A stretch of 64,000 nucleotides of DNA from Rhododendron vialii (Eukaryota > Streptophyta > Magnoliopsida > Ericales > Ericaceae), in assembly GCF_030253575.1 (NCBI RefSeq), contig NC_080560.1, forward strand, positions 12,934,001 through 12,998,000, read 5' to 3'. The translations under genes and the position numbers were made by a program. Position 1 is the first letter of the stretch, and each line of letters begins with the position of its first letter. Below are positions 1 to 12,130 of this stretch, piece after piece. The notes below the pieces were generated by a model. The model made no database searches. It was not told the DNA's origin and was given only the letters and a program-made list of their open reading frames with translations.

Positions 1-1134
1 CAAGAATAGAAGGTAAAAATGTTAGCTTTTGATAAATAGTCTTTCTGGCGATGATTTAGAATATGTGCCCCTTGTTTTCTGATAGCTACAATATTTAAAA
101 TTCAATTATGTTCTAAATCTGAATTGCTGGGTTCAGTCCTTACTTCTCGGAATTTTGTATTAGTTGGTTACCCTAAACCCTAGCAATAATCTATTTTCGA
201 TTCAGTACTGGATCTGAAAACTATGTGCAGTGACACAAACGTGTAACTACGGAAAGACAGGCAAATAGATTGTAAAAACTCTGGAAAAAGTGATTTTCAA
301 TAAATAAAATTTAGGGAGGGATGTTATCACAGATGAATTTCAAATTCAATTCGGTAAAGTACGGAGATATTGTTGGAGTATATTATAAATTAATTAAAAC
401 AACTTTGGACAATAAGCATAAAATTAAGTGAACTAATTTTAGCACAGACCTTTAAGTGAACAACCCTGTTTTTACCATTCATATAACATTTTAGAATTCC
501 CCTTTGTATTCATCAATTTTTGATACACTCTTTAGAAATGGAGAGGTAATTAGGTAAATTAGATACTTTAAGGAAAAAAAAGGTGAGTCACGTGATCAAA
601 TACCAAATCATTATCTATTTTGCAAGAATAGAAGGTAAAATTATGGATTTGGTACCAGGAGTAGGTAGCTAATAAAGGTGTGACATTGAGAAGCATACCA
701 TACGTAGTAGATAAGTTATGGAAGATAATCTTATTTGAAGGAATTTGGTTCATGACCATAATAGGAAGAGACAGAGAGAAAGAAGATCAAAATGAAACTA
801 AAATCATATGGAAATGGACAGTTCGAGGAAGGAGATGGGAGTAAAATGGGAAAGGGTTAAGTGGGTTTTTGTATGATTTTATTGATTGTTTAAGGAAAAA
901 AGAGATATTCCCAAGTAGGATAAACATGCTCACTGCTCAGTATATAGTGTAGATTCGGATCCCTGCGGTACTCCTATTATGTAGCTAGGTGCCCTCTTGA
1001 AAAGCTGAATGTTAGAATTTGAGGGGTTCGGGCCGTTCGGCTCCATTTTTCTTCATCTTCTGTTGATTTAGTATGGTTTTTTTTTTGGAATGACAGTATG
1101 GAAACCCTTTGGCCTGTTAGCTTAGCGATAACCT
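1..1134. other. 5' flank of F-box gene A, no gene seen
   Basis: AT-rich sequence with no convincing gene. It matches 10203-11393. A motif beginning caagaatagaaggtaaaa occurs at the window start and again near 622. In copy B it starts at about 10203 and recurs near 10827. This shows that a roughly 0.62-kb upstream unit has itself been tandemly copied, and that a further unit probably lies left of position 1. Confidence 0.5.
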
Positions 1135-1557
1135 ATGCTTAGAAATTCTAGACTTACGGAGATTGAGGTTGTTCATTTGTTACAAGAACCTGATGATCAT
1201 GCTACCTTTTTCTTTGTTTTAGGTAATCCATTTGTTCTCTCTATCTTTTTTCGATTAGCATTAAGGAAAGAAGATTATCAGTTGAAATGTCCGGTTCCTT
1301 TCTCTATTAAAAAAACTTTTGACCAGTTTAGTTTACTTACTCGAACCAAACAAACCTATGAGCACAGCAATTATGTTAAGTTCTTCCTAATGTGTAAGGT
1401 ATTTGTAAGTTTTTCTGTATTATCAATTTGCTATCGAGCCCTTATGAAACTTGTTTTTGGTTTTTTTTCATTAGCTATTCATTTGTTCTCTACCTGGACA
1501 TTGCCAAACCAAGCTCCCCTACTTGAAGTTTGTTCTTGGAATTTGAAACCGAATGCT

Positions 1558-2787
1558 ATGAGGCTGAAGAAGTGCACCCGTGGAATTTCCTCCAGCAATA
1601 CTGGTGAAATGGTGAATGATGTCAACTTGCCTCCTGAGATAGTGATTGACATTCTGACAAGACTTCCAGCGAAGGTGGTAGGCCAGTGCAAGTGCATCTG
1701 TAAGCATTGGCGCGCTCTGATTGAGGACCCTACGTTTGCCGAATTGCACCATAATCGCGCCAAGTGTAGACCAGACGGTTGCTACCTGGTAATCTCTTTA
1801 AGCCCCGCCATCACCTTTGATAAGATAGATTTTTTCTCAGTCGGTTACGAAGGTGGATCTGCTCAACACTTGTTCACTTTTCCGACCCAAGAGAAAGGTT
1901 GGTATCATATTAAACAATCTGTCAATGGCTTAATATGTGGGTACCTTATGAAGCCAAGAACTATTTTCATAGTGAATCCTACCACCAAAGAAGTTTTTAC
2001 CCTTCCCCAATCAAGTATGCCAAGAGGTGATTCCCTCTTTTTTACTCACCCAAGGTTTTCGTTTGGATTTGACCCTTCCACTAAACAATACAAAGTGTTC
2101 AACGTATCCCCTAACCTACATCCGAGTGCGAATACGGAGTTTGCTGAGTACTCTTATTACCAGTATGAAATTTTCACTTTGGGTACACATTCATGGAGAA
2201 AAATTGACGTTGTCCCCCCGTCCCCTCACTTTCCGTTTGGTTTTGGGGGCATTTGTGTGAATGGAGTTATATACTGGAGAAGTACATCTACGAAACCTTC
2301 TTCCACTATTGATAAGGAGGTCATAGTGGCATTTGACCTCAAAGAGGAGAGATTTCGGGTGATTCCATTGCCTGATGGACCCTCAGCCAAGCCTTGTCTG
2401 CGAGAACTTGGAGGCCATTTGGCTGCTTGTGAGGATTTCCCAGAAGATGTACCGGAGGAGCTTTGGATACTAGAGGACTATGAGAACTGGGTTTGGGTCA
2501 AAGTCATCATCACACCGCCGTGTAATTTTGTTTTTGCGGACTATTTTCATACGAATGGTGCAATTCAGACCGGTGAGATCCTTTTACATAGCCCAACCAC
2601 GGCCCTATGTTCGTCTCCCAGCTTGTTTGATATCTGCTATTATGACCGGAAGAATAGTAGTATGAGAAGGATTGATGTCACCGGGCTTCCTCTTTCAGAG
2701 GTCATGGGTCCACCACGTAATGGTCTACTTGGAAAAATAAGGGTCTCTGATTGTGTGGAGAATCTGTTATCCTTGAGGGGAATTTAA
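1558..2787 (+). CDS. F-box protein with F-box-associated (FBA) domain, copy A
   Basis: Predicted substrate-receptor subunit of an SCF (Skp1-Cullin-F-box) ubiquitin ligase. The F-box binds Skp1/ASK and the C-terminal region selects a target, which is unknown here. From ATG 1558 the protein has 409 residues. The F-box is at about residues 22-65 (LPPEIVIDILTRLP, then CKHWRALIEDPTF). An FBA region follows, with hallmark phrases such as VNGLICGY, FIVNPTTKE, FGFDPSTKQYKVF, GGICVNGVIYW and IVAFDLKEERFRVIPLP. The frame stays open upstream to 1135, but that stretch has no F-box-family similarity and is hydrophobic, so it is probably leader or intron sequence. ATG 1558 or the in-frame ATG 1609 is preferred. 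The gene is single-exon as read, like many of this family. A near-identical paralogue is at 12131-13360. Confidence 0.85.
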   Translation: MRLKKCTRGISSSNTGEMVNDVNLPPEIVIDILTRLPAKVVGQCKCICKHWRALIEDPTFAELHHNRAKCRPDGCYLVISLSPAITFDKIDFFSVGYEGGSAQHLFTFPTQEKGWYHIKQSVNGLICGYLMKPRTIFIVNPTTKEVFTLPQSSMPRGDSLFFTHPRFSFGFDPSTKQYKVFNVSPNLHPSANTEFAEYSYYQYEIFTLGTHSWRKIDVVPPSPHFPFGFGGICVNGVIYWRSTSTKPSSTIDKEVIVAFDLKEERFRVIPLPDGPSAKPCLRELGGHLAACEDFPEDVPEELWILEDYENWVWVKVIITPPCNFVFADYFHTNGAIQTGEILLHSPTTALCSSPSLFDICYYDRKNSSMRRIDVTGLPLSEVMGPPRNGLLGKIRVSDCVENLLSLRGI

Positions 2788-3973
2788 AAGTTTAATCCTT
2801 TTTGCGTTGTAATATTTTCTCTATGTTATACTTGTTATTGCATTTCATTCTTGTGAGACTTCTCTGTGAAGTTGTCTGCCTAGGGGTGGGTGTGTATTGA
2901 TTCACGTTAGATTGTGGATTTTTCCAATGAGAAATTTATGGGCATTGGATTATTGGATTTAGGCAGAAGTCACAGAACGTATGATGGAATTTATGGGCAT
3001 TCTATGGCATTGTTGATTCAGTCTTCATATCAAATTATAACCCGGTCCGTTGTTGGAGTACATAGGATTTTTGCAGTTAACTAGCAGTTCAATCGATTGC
3101 AAGAAGACTATTTAGATGTTTTTTAAAATTTCTTGTTCTCGTGAATTTTCAATGTCTTGGAAAACGGTAATGCAATGCAAGATCCACTTGTAAAAGCAAT
3201 GTTCCTTGTTATAGCCGCTCATTTTCTTTAAAATGGTTTGTTAGTGTCTTTGTAAAAATCAACTTTTTAAATATCTAAGACATTTACGAATCATCCAACT
3301 ATGTTTCAGAAGCTTTAGAATTCAAGCTTGAAGTATGAAACAGAGCTGGATGTTTCGTAAAGTCCTCTACCGATTTCTAAAAAAGTTAAAGGAATTAGAT
3401 AGAGGCCAACTATAGGTACCTGACTTTTCATGCTAGACATATTTTTCTTTTTTCTTTTTTTTTTTTGTGTGTGTAGTTGTAATGTTGTATGTGTTTTTTT
3501 TTTTTGGGTGTGTCTGATCTCAAAAAGAGCTACGAGGCCCTTGACGATGGCACAAGTGACTATTATGGCTCTAATGTGAAGGCGAATACTTTCGTTCAAT
3601 TTTGAAGGCAAATATTTTATAAGTATTTTATTTCCCATTTTATGAAATAGGTTATTCTTTCACAATACATCACTTTTAATTAGAAAAATAAGTATTTATT
3701 ATTCAAATAAGTAAGTACTTATTTGAAAAATAAAAATTTATTTTAATTAGCGAAACGAGACCTAAATGAGCTACATTTATGGGGCTTTAAAATCTTGGTT
3801 AGCCCACATCCTTTCAGCCCAACGAAATTCTGGATTAATAAAATACTTGACAGGTTACTAATATGTTATGGCAACTGGACGCTTTTGCGGAATTTTAATA
3901 AAATCTTGAATTAATAGGCGTTGTAGCAGCGAATCAGAGTTAAAGTAGCAAGCCAAACCCCAAAAATATCCAC

Positions 3974-4010
<37 letters not shown>

Positions 4011-4374
4011 AGTTAAAGTAGCAAGCCAAACCCCAAAAATATCCCTTCATCAGCCTCGCTTGTAGCTCTTTACTTTAACCAGATTTCTACAATGCTACAG
4101 TGCCTCGTGCAAAATCCAGAGCAACTGTTCATTTGCTACTTAGTATTTTAATAGTTTTTATTTCACTGTTCATGCTTATTTTAATGTTCACAGTTATTTT
4201 AATATTTTCATTGCACTGTGCACACTATTCTTAATATTAAAAAATATGGTAGAGAGTGAGAGTAAAGAGTCTGATGCTGTGTAATTGTGAAAAACTGAAT
4301 AGCTAAAGTAGAAAATTGATTTTTAAGGATTAATTTTGTCCAAAATCAGCTGAGGCTGATGCGGATGCTCTTAT
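2788..4374. other. 3' flank of F-box A, non-coding
   Basis: The first about 430 bp match the 3' flank of copy B. From 3222 to 4374 the sequence is private to copy A. It is AT-rich, with homopolymer T and GT runs near 3445-3510 and a CT microsatellite between direct repeats at 3938-4044. No gene was recognised. Confidence 0.5.
3938..4044. repeat. CT microsatellite between 34-bp direct repeats
   Basis: A (CT)n tract at about 3976-4009 is flanked by two identical 34-bp sequences, 3938-3971 and 4011-4044, each starting agttaaagtagcaagcc. Confidence 0.85.
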
Positions 4375-6908
4375 AGAAACAAGGGTCTCAATCATGCACC
4401 CCATGCCATGTATCACCCTAACTACCGAAGCAAAGTCATGTGCCTCAGCAGTTCAGCTTGACTCTCTCCCCACTCCCACCTCTTATGGATGCAATGATGC
4501 ATCATTCAGGTACCATGTGACAACTTCATTTTTCTCTTTTAATTGCGTAGAGTATCTGGGCCAGTTCACGCATGTATCGATTAATTTTTGGGTGACCGAT
4601 TTTACAGAATAGCGGAACCCGATAAAAGCGATGGCAAAGTACTGTAGAGCATGGATAGACAGACATATATGGGTGGGGAGGCCTCCCCATCTCCAGGCCC
4701 CACCCTTACTAGAATCACCTTATATGTAGTATAAAATACACATGAAATATCGGCACCCAAACTTCAAAAAATTCAATAAAAAAAGTGGCTATATAATGAA
4801 AACAATTAACTTCAATTTAAGTGTATATGTATGTTTTGTCATGTGTATGAATAAAAAGTAGCCATATGTTTTTTGCCGGACTAGCCTTCGGGTGCTTCTA
4901 GCCTCTTATGCTTTCATATCTTTAATAGGTACAACGTGAATGTGTGATGTTTAAAAGTATTGAAACACCACGTGGTGGAGCCTCACGAATATTATTTTTT
5001 TGTGTCGTAAGAGTACCCACTAATTTTTCCTCAATCATAACTCATAAGCGTCCGACGTCAACTCACTGGTTAACATTTTTCAGTACCAGATTCTATTATC
5101 TTTGTCTGATTTCAATTTCCTTTTATCCTGTTTGACTGATTTATTTATTACCCGAAATTTAAAACTAACAATTACAGGAAAATCCGACTTTCTATATTTC
5201 AAAATCAAAATGGAAATCGCAATCGCAATCGTCTTGTCAAAAAGGATAATCCACGAGACAATAACATTTTTTTCTTATTGTAAATTGTTGAACCAACTAG
5301 GGCTAGCCTAACTTTTTTTTGTCACCCGTGTACACTCTCCACGGAGAGGTCAAGGGGTCAAATATTGGCTGAAGGCAATAATTGATTATTAGTCGTCCTA
5401 TGTATGAGTGTTCCAATGTTCTCATGGGGCTTTTCGTTAAAGTGTTATGTACAATATTGGGTTTGATTTAGTTAGTATGGACTCACATGAATGATATAGT
5501 GTCACATTGTTGTAAATTTTTAGGAAATTGATTTTAGCACTTCAAAAATTGATAGAATGGCTCCAAAACGATGTCGTTTTATGGATCAATACAGTTCAGT
5601 TTTAGAGCCCCTCCATCAATTTTTGAAGTGCCAAAATCACAATCCAAATCTTATTATGCTTTGTTTGGTTTGTGATTTAAATAGTGTCTTTGAAAAATAA
5701 GTGAAGAGAGAAATGAGAGTAATGATTGAAGAGAGAGATAAAAAGTGGAGAGAGATAGAGTAAGAATATAGAGTAATGATTGAAAAGTTAGAGAGAGAAA
5801 TGAAAGTAATGATTGAGTTGAGAAATATTTTTTGAATAGAGTTGTGAATGAACAAGGCATAAATGTAATTCTCCTACTGCTTGAACAAAGAAAAAAAATC
5901 GCAATTCAAAGCTGGAGTGCATAGCGCAATCCGTGTAATTTCGGTGCCTTTCGAAAAATCTCAAACATTAATTGTCGAGATAAACGATCGAAAATGCAAC
6001 TTAAAGCTTTGGCAGTACCTAAAACAGTTTAAAAAAAAAAACTTAAAAGCTTTTGCAAACAAGTTTTACTATTGACTTCAATTCACTGGTGTGTCATTTT
6101 TGTTTTTGGTTTTTTTTTTTTTTTTTTTTGGGTTTTTTCCTTCAACAAATTCAAAACACAGACAAAGCACAATTTCTTGGATTATGCCTTCAGAACTGTA
6201 AAGTGAACGAATGGGGAATGCTGCTATCACTGAGATTGTCCAGTATACGGAAAAGAGGAGAGGAGAAAGGACTAGGCTCTGTTTGGATACAGAAGGAAAA
6301 GAATCCAAAATCTGTTTACTCTTTTCACGAGAATCATTTGGGAGGCAGAGAGAGAAGGGTCGCCCACTTTATTGATTTCTAATTGCTTGGATTATTCGTT
6401 TTTTTGGAGGTAGCGTAAGAAATTTCACTAATGGAGAAAAATGCAATTGTACGACTGCCGTAAGATAGAGGGTGCCGGTGGCGGGCAAAGATCAAAATAC
6501 GAAGGCCTAAGAAACAGAGCACTGGTCCACTAAACAAAAATTTATGCTATCGCCAGTAGATATGAGAGCATCGATGACAAGCGAAGGCCAACAAAAGACT
6601 TAAGGATCAGAGACAATGTTCGTTTTGGAATTTGAGATTCTCTCTCTATGTACGGTTCTCAATAAATTTTTTCTCAATTATTACTCTTATTTTTTTATCA
6701 ATCTTTCTTCACTTATTACTTAAAATTTTGAAATCAAAATCCCAAAATGCACTTGATAGAGAAAGATTATTCAGTTGAATATCTTCCCACCTCGATAACA
6801 GCAATTGACATCTCCTCGTCCTCAGTCCTCGTCCCACTGAATGATTGACTAGTGTGTTTGCAGCCACGCACCAAAATGCGGTGGCCAGCTACCGCACGCC
6901 GTGTGAGG
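4375..6908. other. Distal part of duplication copy A, no gene seen
   Basis: Homologous to about 15678-18696. Short open frames are present, but none shows a recognisable domain or is conserved intact between the two copies. A purine-rich GAGA stretch lies at about 5700-5800. About 5523-5860 is absent from copy B. Confidence 0.5.
5525..5645. mobile_element. Small foldback MITE (GGAAATTGATTTTAGCACTTC type)
   Basis: The inverted ends (gattttagcacttcaaaaattgat and its mirror near 5612-5640) fold back on each other. The element is absent from the equivalent place in copy B near 17437. Elements with similar ends occur at about 24238-24360, 51310-51492 and 60640-60760. Confidence 0.55.
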
Positions 6909-7614
6909 ACCATATTTTGTATACATATTTCTCTCTCTACATATGCATACATATTTTGTGTGTTTGTTTTTGTGGTGATGGTGATCTGTTCTTCTCTTTC
7001 GTTGTCTCTATTAGCAGATAGAGAGAGAGAGAGAGAGAGAGATAGCCATTGGGGAGGGGATGAGGAGGGGTGTTTTGGTCAAAAACCAGACGTGTACACC
7101 CGGATTAGTTATTGCTACCTTGGAGGGTAGCAATAATTTATGGTTGTTTTCGGTGTATTAGTGAAGCAGATGATTAGTTAATACAAGAAAAAAAAAAAAA
7201 GGGATGCCAAATGGTGTAAAATCAATCTCATCAACGCTCATCCGGGCATCTTGTGTAATACACCCATCATATACATCATCCAATCGAGCCCTTAACTTAC
7301 TATCCGTTAGAGCACTTTGTCGCAAGGGGTTTAGAAAATTGAAGTCCTTGTGTCATTGGCAAAAGAAAAACCTTTACTCTTCTATCACAGAAATGTTTTT
7401 CTAATTGCAGTAGAAAATATAAATACTACTAGGATGCAGTTAGAGAGGGATAGGGTAAATTAAATAAAAGTTTTTTTTTTTTCCATGGAAAACGAAATAT
7501 GGAGTAATTATTTAAAGCTAGATTGATAAAGAAAACCGCGTAGAAATGCGTAATAGATGTGCATCGAAACTAACACCTTCAGAAAAATTTACTCCTACGG
7601 AGTATTAAAGAAAG
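6909..7614. other. Intergenic, no gene seen
   Basis: Holds a short (GA)n tract at about 7020-7041 and AT-rich sequence. No supported gene. Confidence 0.4.
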
Positions 7615-7936
7615 GGAACGACTATTCGCAGTCCCGTATTTTCTCCCTTAACCCACTACATTTCGGAAAATAGTTGTTGAAAATCATACATAACATTTCG
7701 GTAAATAGCTGTGGAAAACAAGATTATATTTCGGTAACTACATGTCGAAAATATGTTCAACTTTCGGTAAACAACTGCCGAACATAAATTTTCGGTAAAT
7801 AGTTGTTGAAAAAAATATTACATTTCGGTAATTATATGCTGAAAATATATCTCAATTTCAGTAACTAACTGTCAAGTATAATTGAAAATTTTTAATGGGT
7901 TAAGGGAGAAAATATGGGATTACGAATAGTCGCCCC
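7615..7936. mobile_element. Mutator-like MITE, 322 bp, with internal repeat array
   Basis: Flanked by a perfect 9-bp target duplication, taaagaaag (7606-7614 and 7937-7945). The roughly 40-bp terminal inverted repeats start ggaacgactattcgcag and end with the matching mirror. The inside holds seven units of about 35-40 bp, each with a TTTCGGTAA-like core (some degenerate). It has no coding capacity. A second member is at 61994-62316. The 9-bp duplication is typical of Mutator-superfamily elements. Confidence 0.85.
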
Positions 7937-8446
7937 TAAAGAAAGAAGGTAAACTGAACTCGATTACTACTGTACTAGGTAGCAATACTTCGGCGGCGGC
8001 GGGTTATGTGTTTTGAAAACCTATAAAGAATGGATAGGTTTTTTAAGTTGGGCCCATTAACAACCCATCTAAACCCATGCACAATATGACAAGATCCCCT
8101 AATAAATTTATTTTGCCAATAATAAAAAAAACCAGTTATACAATATGAACGGATTAGATTGGGTTACAAGTGGACGGATTAAGACGGGTTCAAAAATGTG
8201 GATTGAGATGGCCTCCTCAGCCTTTTAGGTACGGGAATGGATACATTCTGGGTTCTTTTGGGTCAATTCGTAATGATTTTACTTTTAGGGGTTCCAGAGT
8301 AAAAACTCTGTAATTTGGCATTGATATAAATTTGGGAGAGTTCAAATACGGGGTACCCTGTGGGAAAAAAAAAACAAAACCCTCCCTCTCTCTCTCCTGG
8401 TGACCAAAAGTACAAATCGGAGGCTGGAGAGGTCGACGGTAAAAAC

Positions 8447-8447
<1 letters not shown>

Positions 8448-8498
<51 letters not shown>
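8448..8498. repeat. CT microsatellite
   Basis: Uninterrupted (CT)n of about 50 bp. Confidence 0.95.
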
Positions 8499-8500
<2 letters not shown>

Positions 8501-8706
8501 GGTGGCTTTATGTACTCTAGATTTCAGATCTATAAATGCGTGGATACTGATTTGATCGTTCTATCCATCTAAGATTAGTTTTTTAGCCATTATTTCTGTC
8601 GATGATGGACTCGAGATAGGTCCGTTGTTTTCAGAAGAAGGTTGCTGGGATCAGAGAGCATCCATCAATCCAGAATGGTAGAGAGCCGTGGCTACTGCGT
8701 CTGATC

Positions 8707-10202
8707 CCTTTCTCTATTAAAAAAGGTTAGCTTTTGATTAATCGTCTTTCCGGCGATGATTTGTGCCCCTTGTTTTCTGATAGCTAGTACAATATTCTTA
8801 TTTTTTGGAGAAAAAAAAATCATTTATGTTCTAAATCTGAACTGCTGGGTTCAGTCGTTACTTCTCGGATCTTTGTATTACTGTTTAGCCATGTAGCCCT
8901 TACGATTTCTATCTGTTCGTCTCTCTCTTGTACATTATCTTACTAGCAATAATCTAATCTCTTTTCGATTCACGGGATCTGAAAAGTCAAGGACTGTCCA
9001 AGAAAAATCGAGAATTGTGAAACCATACCGAACCGATCCGTGGATTGATGGTCCGGACACGGATTTGAAAATTGAAAAACCGTGAGATTCGGTTCGGTCC
9101 ACGGATTTTCATTATGAAATCGTGGATAAACTGAACCGAACCGTGAAATATTTAAAAATAAAAAATATGTGTGTAATATTCAGTAAATAATTATAAGTTT
9201 TACCAATTGATTTTATTTTTTTCAGCAATTTTATCTTGATGTGATACTATTTGTTTGTTTTGTGAAACTAATTGGCTAGTTTTTGTTAGGTTTTATGGAA
9301 TGTAATAACTAGATAATGCTTGGACAATACTTGACTAGAATTTGCATGTTGTGTTGAAGTCATGTGGCTGTTGCCTTGCTGTATCTTGTATCTAATCTGG
9401 AACTCTGGATAATACTTGTGTGCTTTACTTTATTTGGTTGCTACCTTGCTGGATGTAATGGCAAATTGTAAAGCTTGTTTTTTTGTTGGCAAGAATTTGG
9501 TTTCTTTTTGTTAGATTTGCAATTTAGTGTTTATGGAATGTAATCTGTGGATAAAACTGGAACCGAACCGTGACTCACGGATTGGATTGGATTGGAACCG
9601 AACCGTGGGACTTTTGGTCCGGACACGGATTGTATTTTCTAAAAACCGTGACTCGCGGATTAGGATTGGATTCATAGCAATCCGGTCCAATCCAGACCAC
9701 GGACAGCCCTACTGAAAACTATGTGCAGAGACACAAACGTATAACTACAGAAAGAGAGGCAAATAGATTGTAAAAAATACGGGAAATGTGATTTTCGATA
9801 ATAAAATTTAACAGCAAGTCAATGTATTTTGATTTTGGAAACCAATTTTTGAGTAAAAAAAAGTGTTCGAAATAGTTTTTTGGTTTGGGAAGGGATGTTA
9901 TCATAGATGAATTTCAAATTCAATTTGGTAAAGTACGGAGAGGTTACTGGAGTAATATTAGCATGAATTAAAACAACTTTGGTCGCTAAGCATAAAATTA
10001 AGTGAACTAATATTAGCACAAACCTTTCAAGTGAACAACCCTGTTTTTACCAGTCATATAACATTTTAAAATTCCCCTTTGTATTAATCAATTTTTGATG
10101 CACTCTTTACAAATGAAGGGGTAATTAGGTAAATTAGATACTTTAAGTTTAAGGACAAAAAAGGTGAGTCGCGTGATTAAATACAAGAGCATTAAATATA
10201 TT
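8707..10202. repeat. Partial third copy of the F-box upstream unit
   Basis: Diverged but collinear with the segment beginning at 10203 (and with 1-620). It shares the gttagcttttgat, ctttccggcgatgattt, gatctgaaaa and gtgcagagacacaaacg segments. It is interrupted by a 726-bp hAT-like insertion (8986-9711). Together with 10203-10830 it forms a tandem array of promoter-side units in front of F-box B. Confidence 0.7.
8986..9711. mobile_element. Non-autonomous hAT-like transposon, 726 bp
   Basis: The insertion interrupts sequence that is continuous in the sister copy near 10413. A 7-bp target duplication, ctgaaaa, is at 8979-8985 and 9712-9718. The terminal inverted repeats share the core AGGRCTGTCC. 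The subterminal regions are rich in short direct and inverted aaccgaaccgtgg motifs, as is common in hAT elements. No transposase ORF is present. Confidence 0.75.
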
Positions 10203-11638
10203 TGCAAGAATAGAAGGTAAAAAGGTTAGCTTTTGATAAATAGTCTTTCCGGCAATGATTTGGAATATGTGCCCCTTGTTTTCTGATAGCTACAATATTT
10301 AAAATTCAATTATGTTCTATATATGAATTGCTGGGTTCAGTCCTTCTCGGAATTTTGTATTAGTTGGTTACCCTAAACCCTAGCAATAATCTCTTTTCGA
10401 TTCAGTACTGGATCTGAAAACCATGTGCGGCGACACAAACGTGTAACTACAGAAAGACAGACAAATAGATTGTAAAAACTTTGGAAAAAGTGGTTTTCTA
10501 TAAATAAAATTTAGGGAGGGATGTTATCACAGATGAATTTCAAAAATTCAATTCTGTAAAGTACGGAGATATTGTTGGAGTATATTATAAATTAATTAAA
10601 ACAACTTTGGACAAGAAGCATAAAATTAAGTGAACTAATTTTAGCACAGACCTTTTAAGTGAACAACCTTGTTTTTACCATTCATATAACATTTTAGAAT
10701 TCCCCTTTGTATTCATCAATTTTTGATACACTCTTTACCAATGGAAGGGTAATTAGGTAAATTAGATACTTTAAGGACAAAAAAGGTGAGTCGTGTGATC
10801 AAATACAAAATCATTATCTATTTTGCAAGAATAGAAGGTAAAATTATGGATTTGGTACCAGGAGTAGGGAGCTAATAAAGGTGTGACATTGAGAAGCATA
10901 CCATATGTAGTAGATAAGTTATGGAAGATAATTAATCTTATTTGAAGGAATTTGGTTCATGACCATAATAGGAAGAAACAAAGAGAGAAAGAAGATCAAA
11001 ATGAAACTAAAATCATATGGAAATGGACAGTTCGAGGAAGGAGATGGGAGTAAAATGGGAAAGGGGTGATGTAAAGGGTTAAGGAAAAAAAGAGATATTC
11101 TCAAGGAGGATAAACATGCTCACTGCTCAGTATATAGTGTAGATTCGGATCCCTGCGGTACTCCTATTATAAGATAATCATTGGAACAAACTCTAATTGA
11201 TCACTTGAAATTTAGGGTTTTTCAGAATACAAAACCAGCTAAGTGCCCTCTTGAAAAGCTGAATCTTAGATTTTGAGGGGTTCGGGCGGTTTGGCTCCAT
11301 TTTTCTTCATCTTCCGTTGATTTAGTATGGTGTTTTTTTTTTTTTGGAATGACAGTATGGAAACCCTTTGGCCTGTTAGCTTAGCTATAACCTATGCTTA
11401 GAGATTCTAGACTTACGGAGATTGAGGTTGTTCATTTGTTACAAGAACCTGATGATCATGCTACCTTTTTCTTTGTTTTAGGTAATCCATTTGTTCTCTC
11501 TATCTTTTTTCGATTAGCATTAAGGAAAGAAGATTATCAGTTGAAATGTCCGGTTCCTTTCTCTATTAAAAAAACTTTTGACCAGTTTAGTTTACTTACT
11601 CGAACCAAACAAACCTATGAGCACACCAATTATTTTAA

Positions 11639-11944
11639 CAGAAAAGCTATGTGCACAGCAGCTTATACACAGCAGCTGTGCACAGATGCCATTTTCTCCC
11701 GGCTCGGGTCGCACAAAGATGATCGGAGCGGCTCATTTTGTGCCTAAATTCTGTAGTGATTTTGGGTGTTTTGTTAACGCCTCTAACGATATCGAACGAA
11801 GCTCATTTTTTAAAGAGACCTTAAACGACATATTTAGAACAAAATGAGCCGCTCCGATCATCTTTGTGCGACCCGAGCCGGGAGAAAATGGCATCTGTGC
11901 ACAGCTGCTGTGTATAAGCTGCTGTGCACATAGCACTGCTCAAA
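11639..11944. mobile_element. Foldback MITE inside the F-box B leader
   Basis: The insertion relative to copy A is flanked by tattttaa (11631-11638 and 11945-11952). Arms of about 95 bp are near-perfect inverted repeats, containing gctatgtgcacagcagc and cacaaagatgatcggagc. It breaks the long open frame that copy A keeps at 1135-1557. A relative with the same gatgatcgg and gctcatttt core lies at 62353-62750. Confidence 0.85.
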
Positions 11945-12130
11945 TATTTTAAGTTCTTCCTAATGTGTAAGGTATTTGTAAGTTGTTCTGTATTATCAAT
12001 TTGCTATCGAGCCCTTATGAAACTTGTTTTTGGTTTTTTTTCATTAGCTATTCATTTGTTCTCTACCTGGACATTGCCAAACCAAGCTCCCCTACTTGAA
12101 GTTTGTTCTTGGAATTTGAAACCGAATGTT

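Larger units (their letters stand above)
1..6908. repeat. Segmental duplication, copy A
   Basis: This block aligns with about 10203-18696. The same sequence order is seen upstream of, through and downstream of an F-box gene. The match is close over about 1-3221 (with 10203-13782) and about 4375-6908 (with 15678-18696). The middle stretches differ: 3222-4374 here and 13783-15677 in copy B. The left edge of the window cuts the block, so its true start is unknown. Copy A lacks several MITEs present in copy B, so the duplication predates those insertions. Confidence 0.85.

Noticed and set aside
1135..1557. N-terminal 141 codons of the long ORF in front of F-box A
   Set aside because: No family similarity, hydrophobic and T-rich, and broken by a MITE in the otherwise intact copy B. 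More likely leader or intron than protein.
8360..8572. 70-codon ORF through a CT microsatellite
   Set aside because: Consists mostly of Ser-Leu repeats from (CT)n; not a gene.
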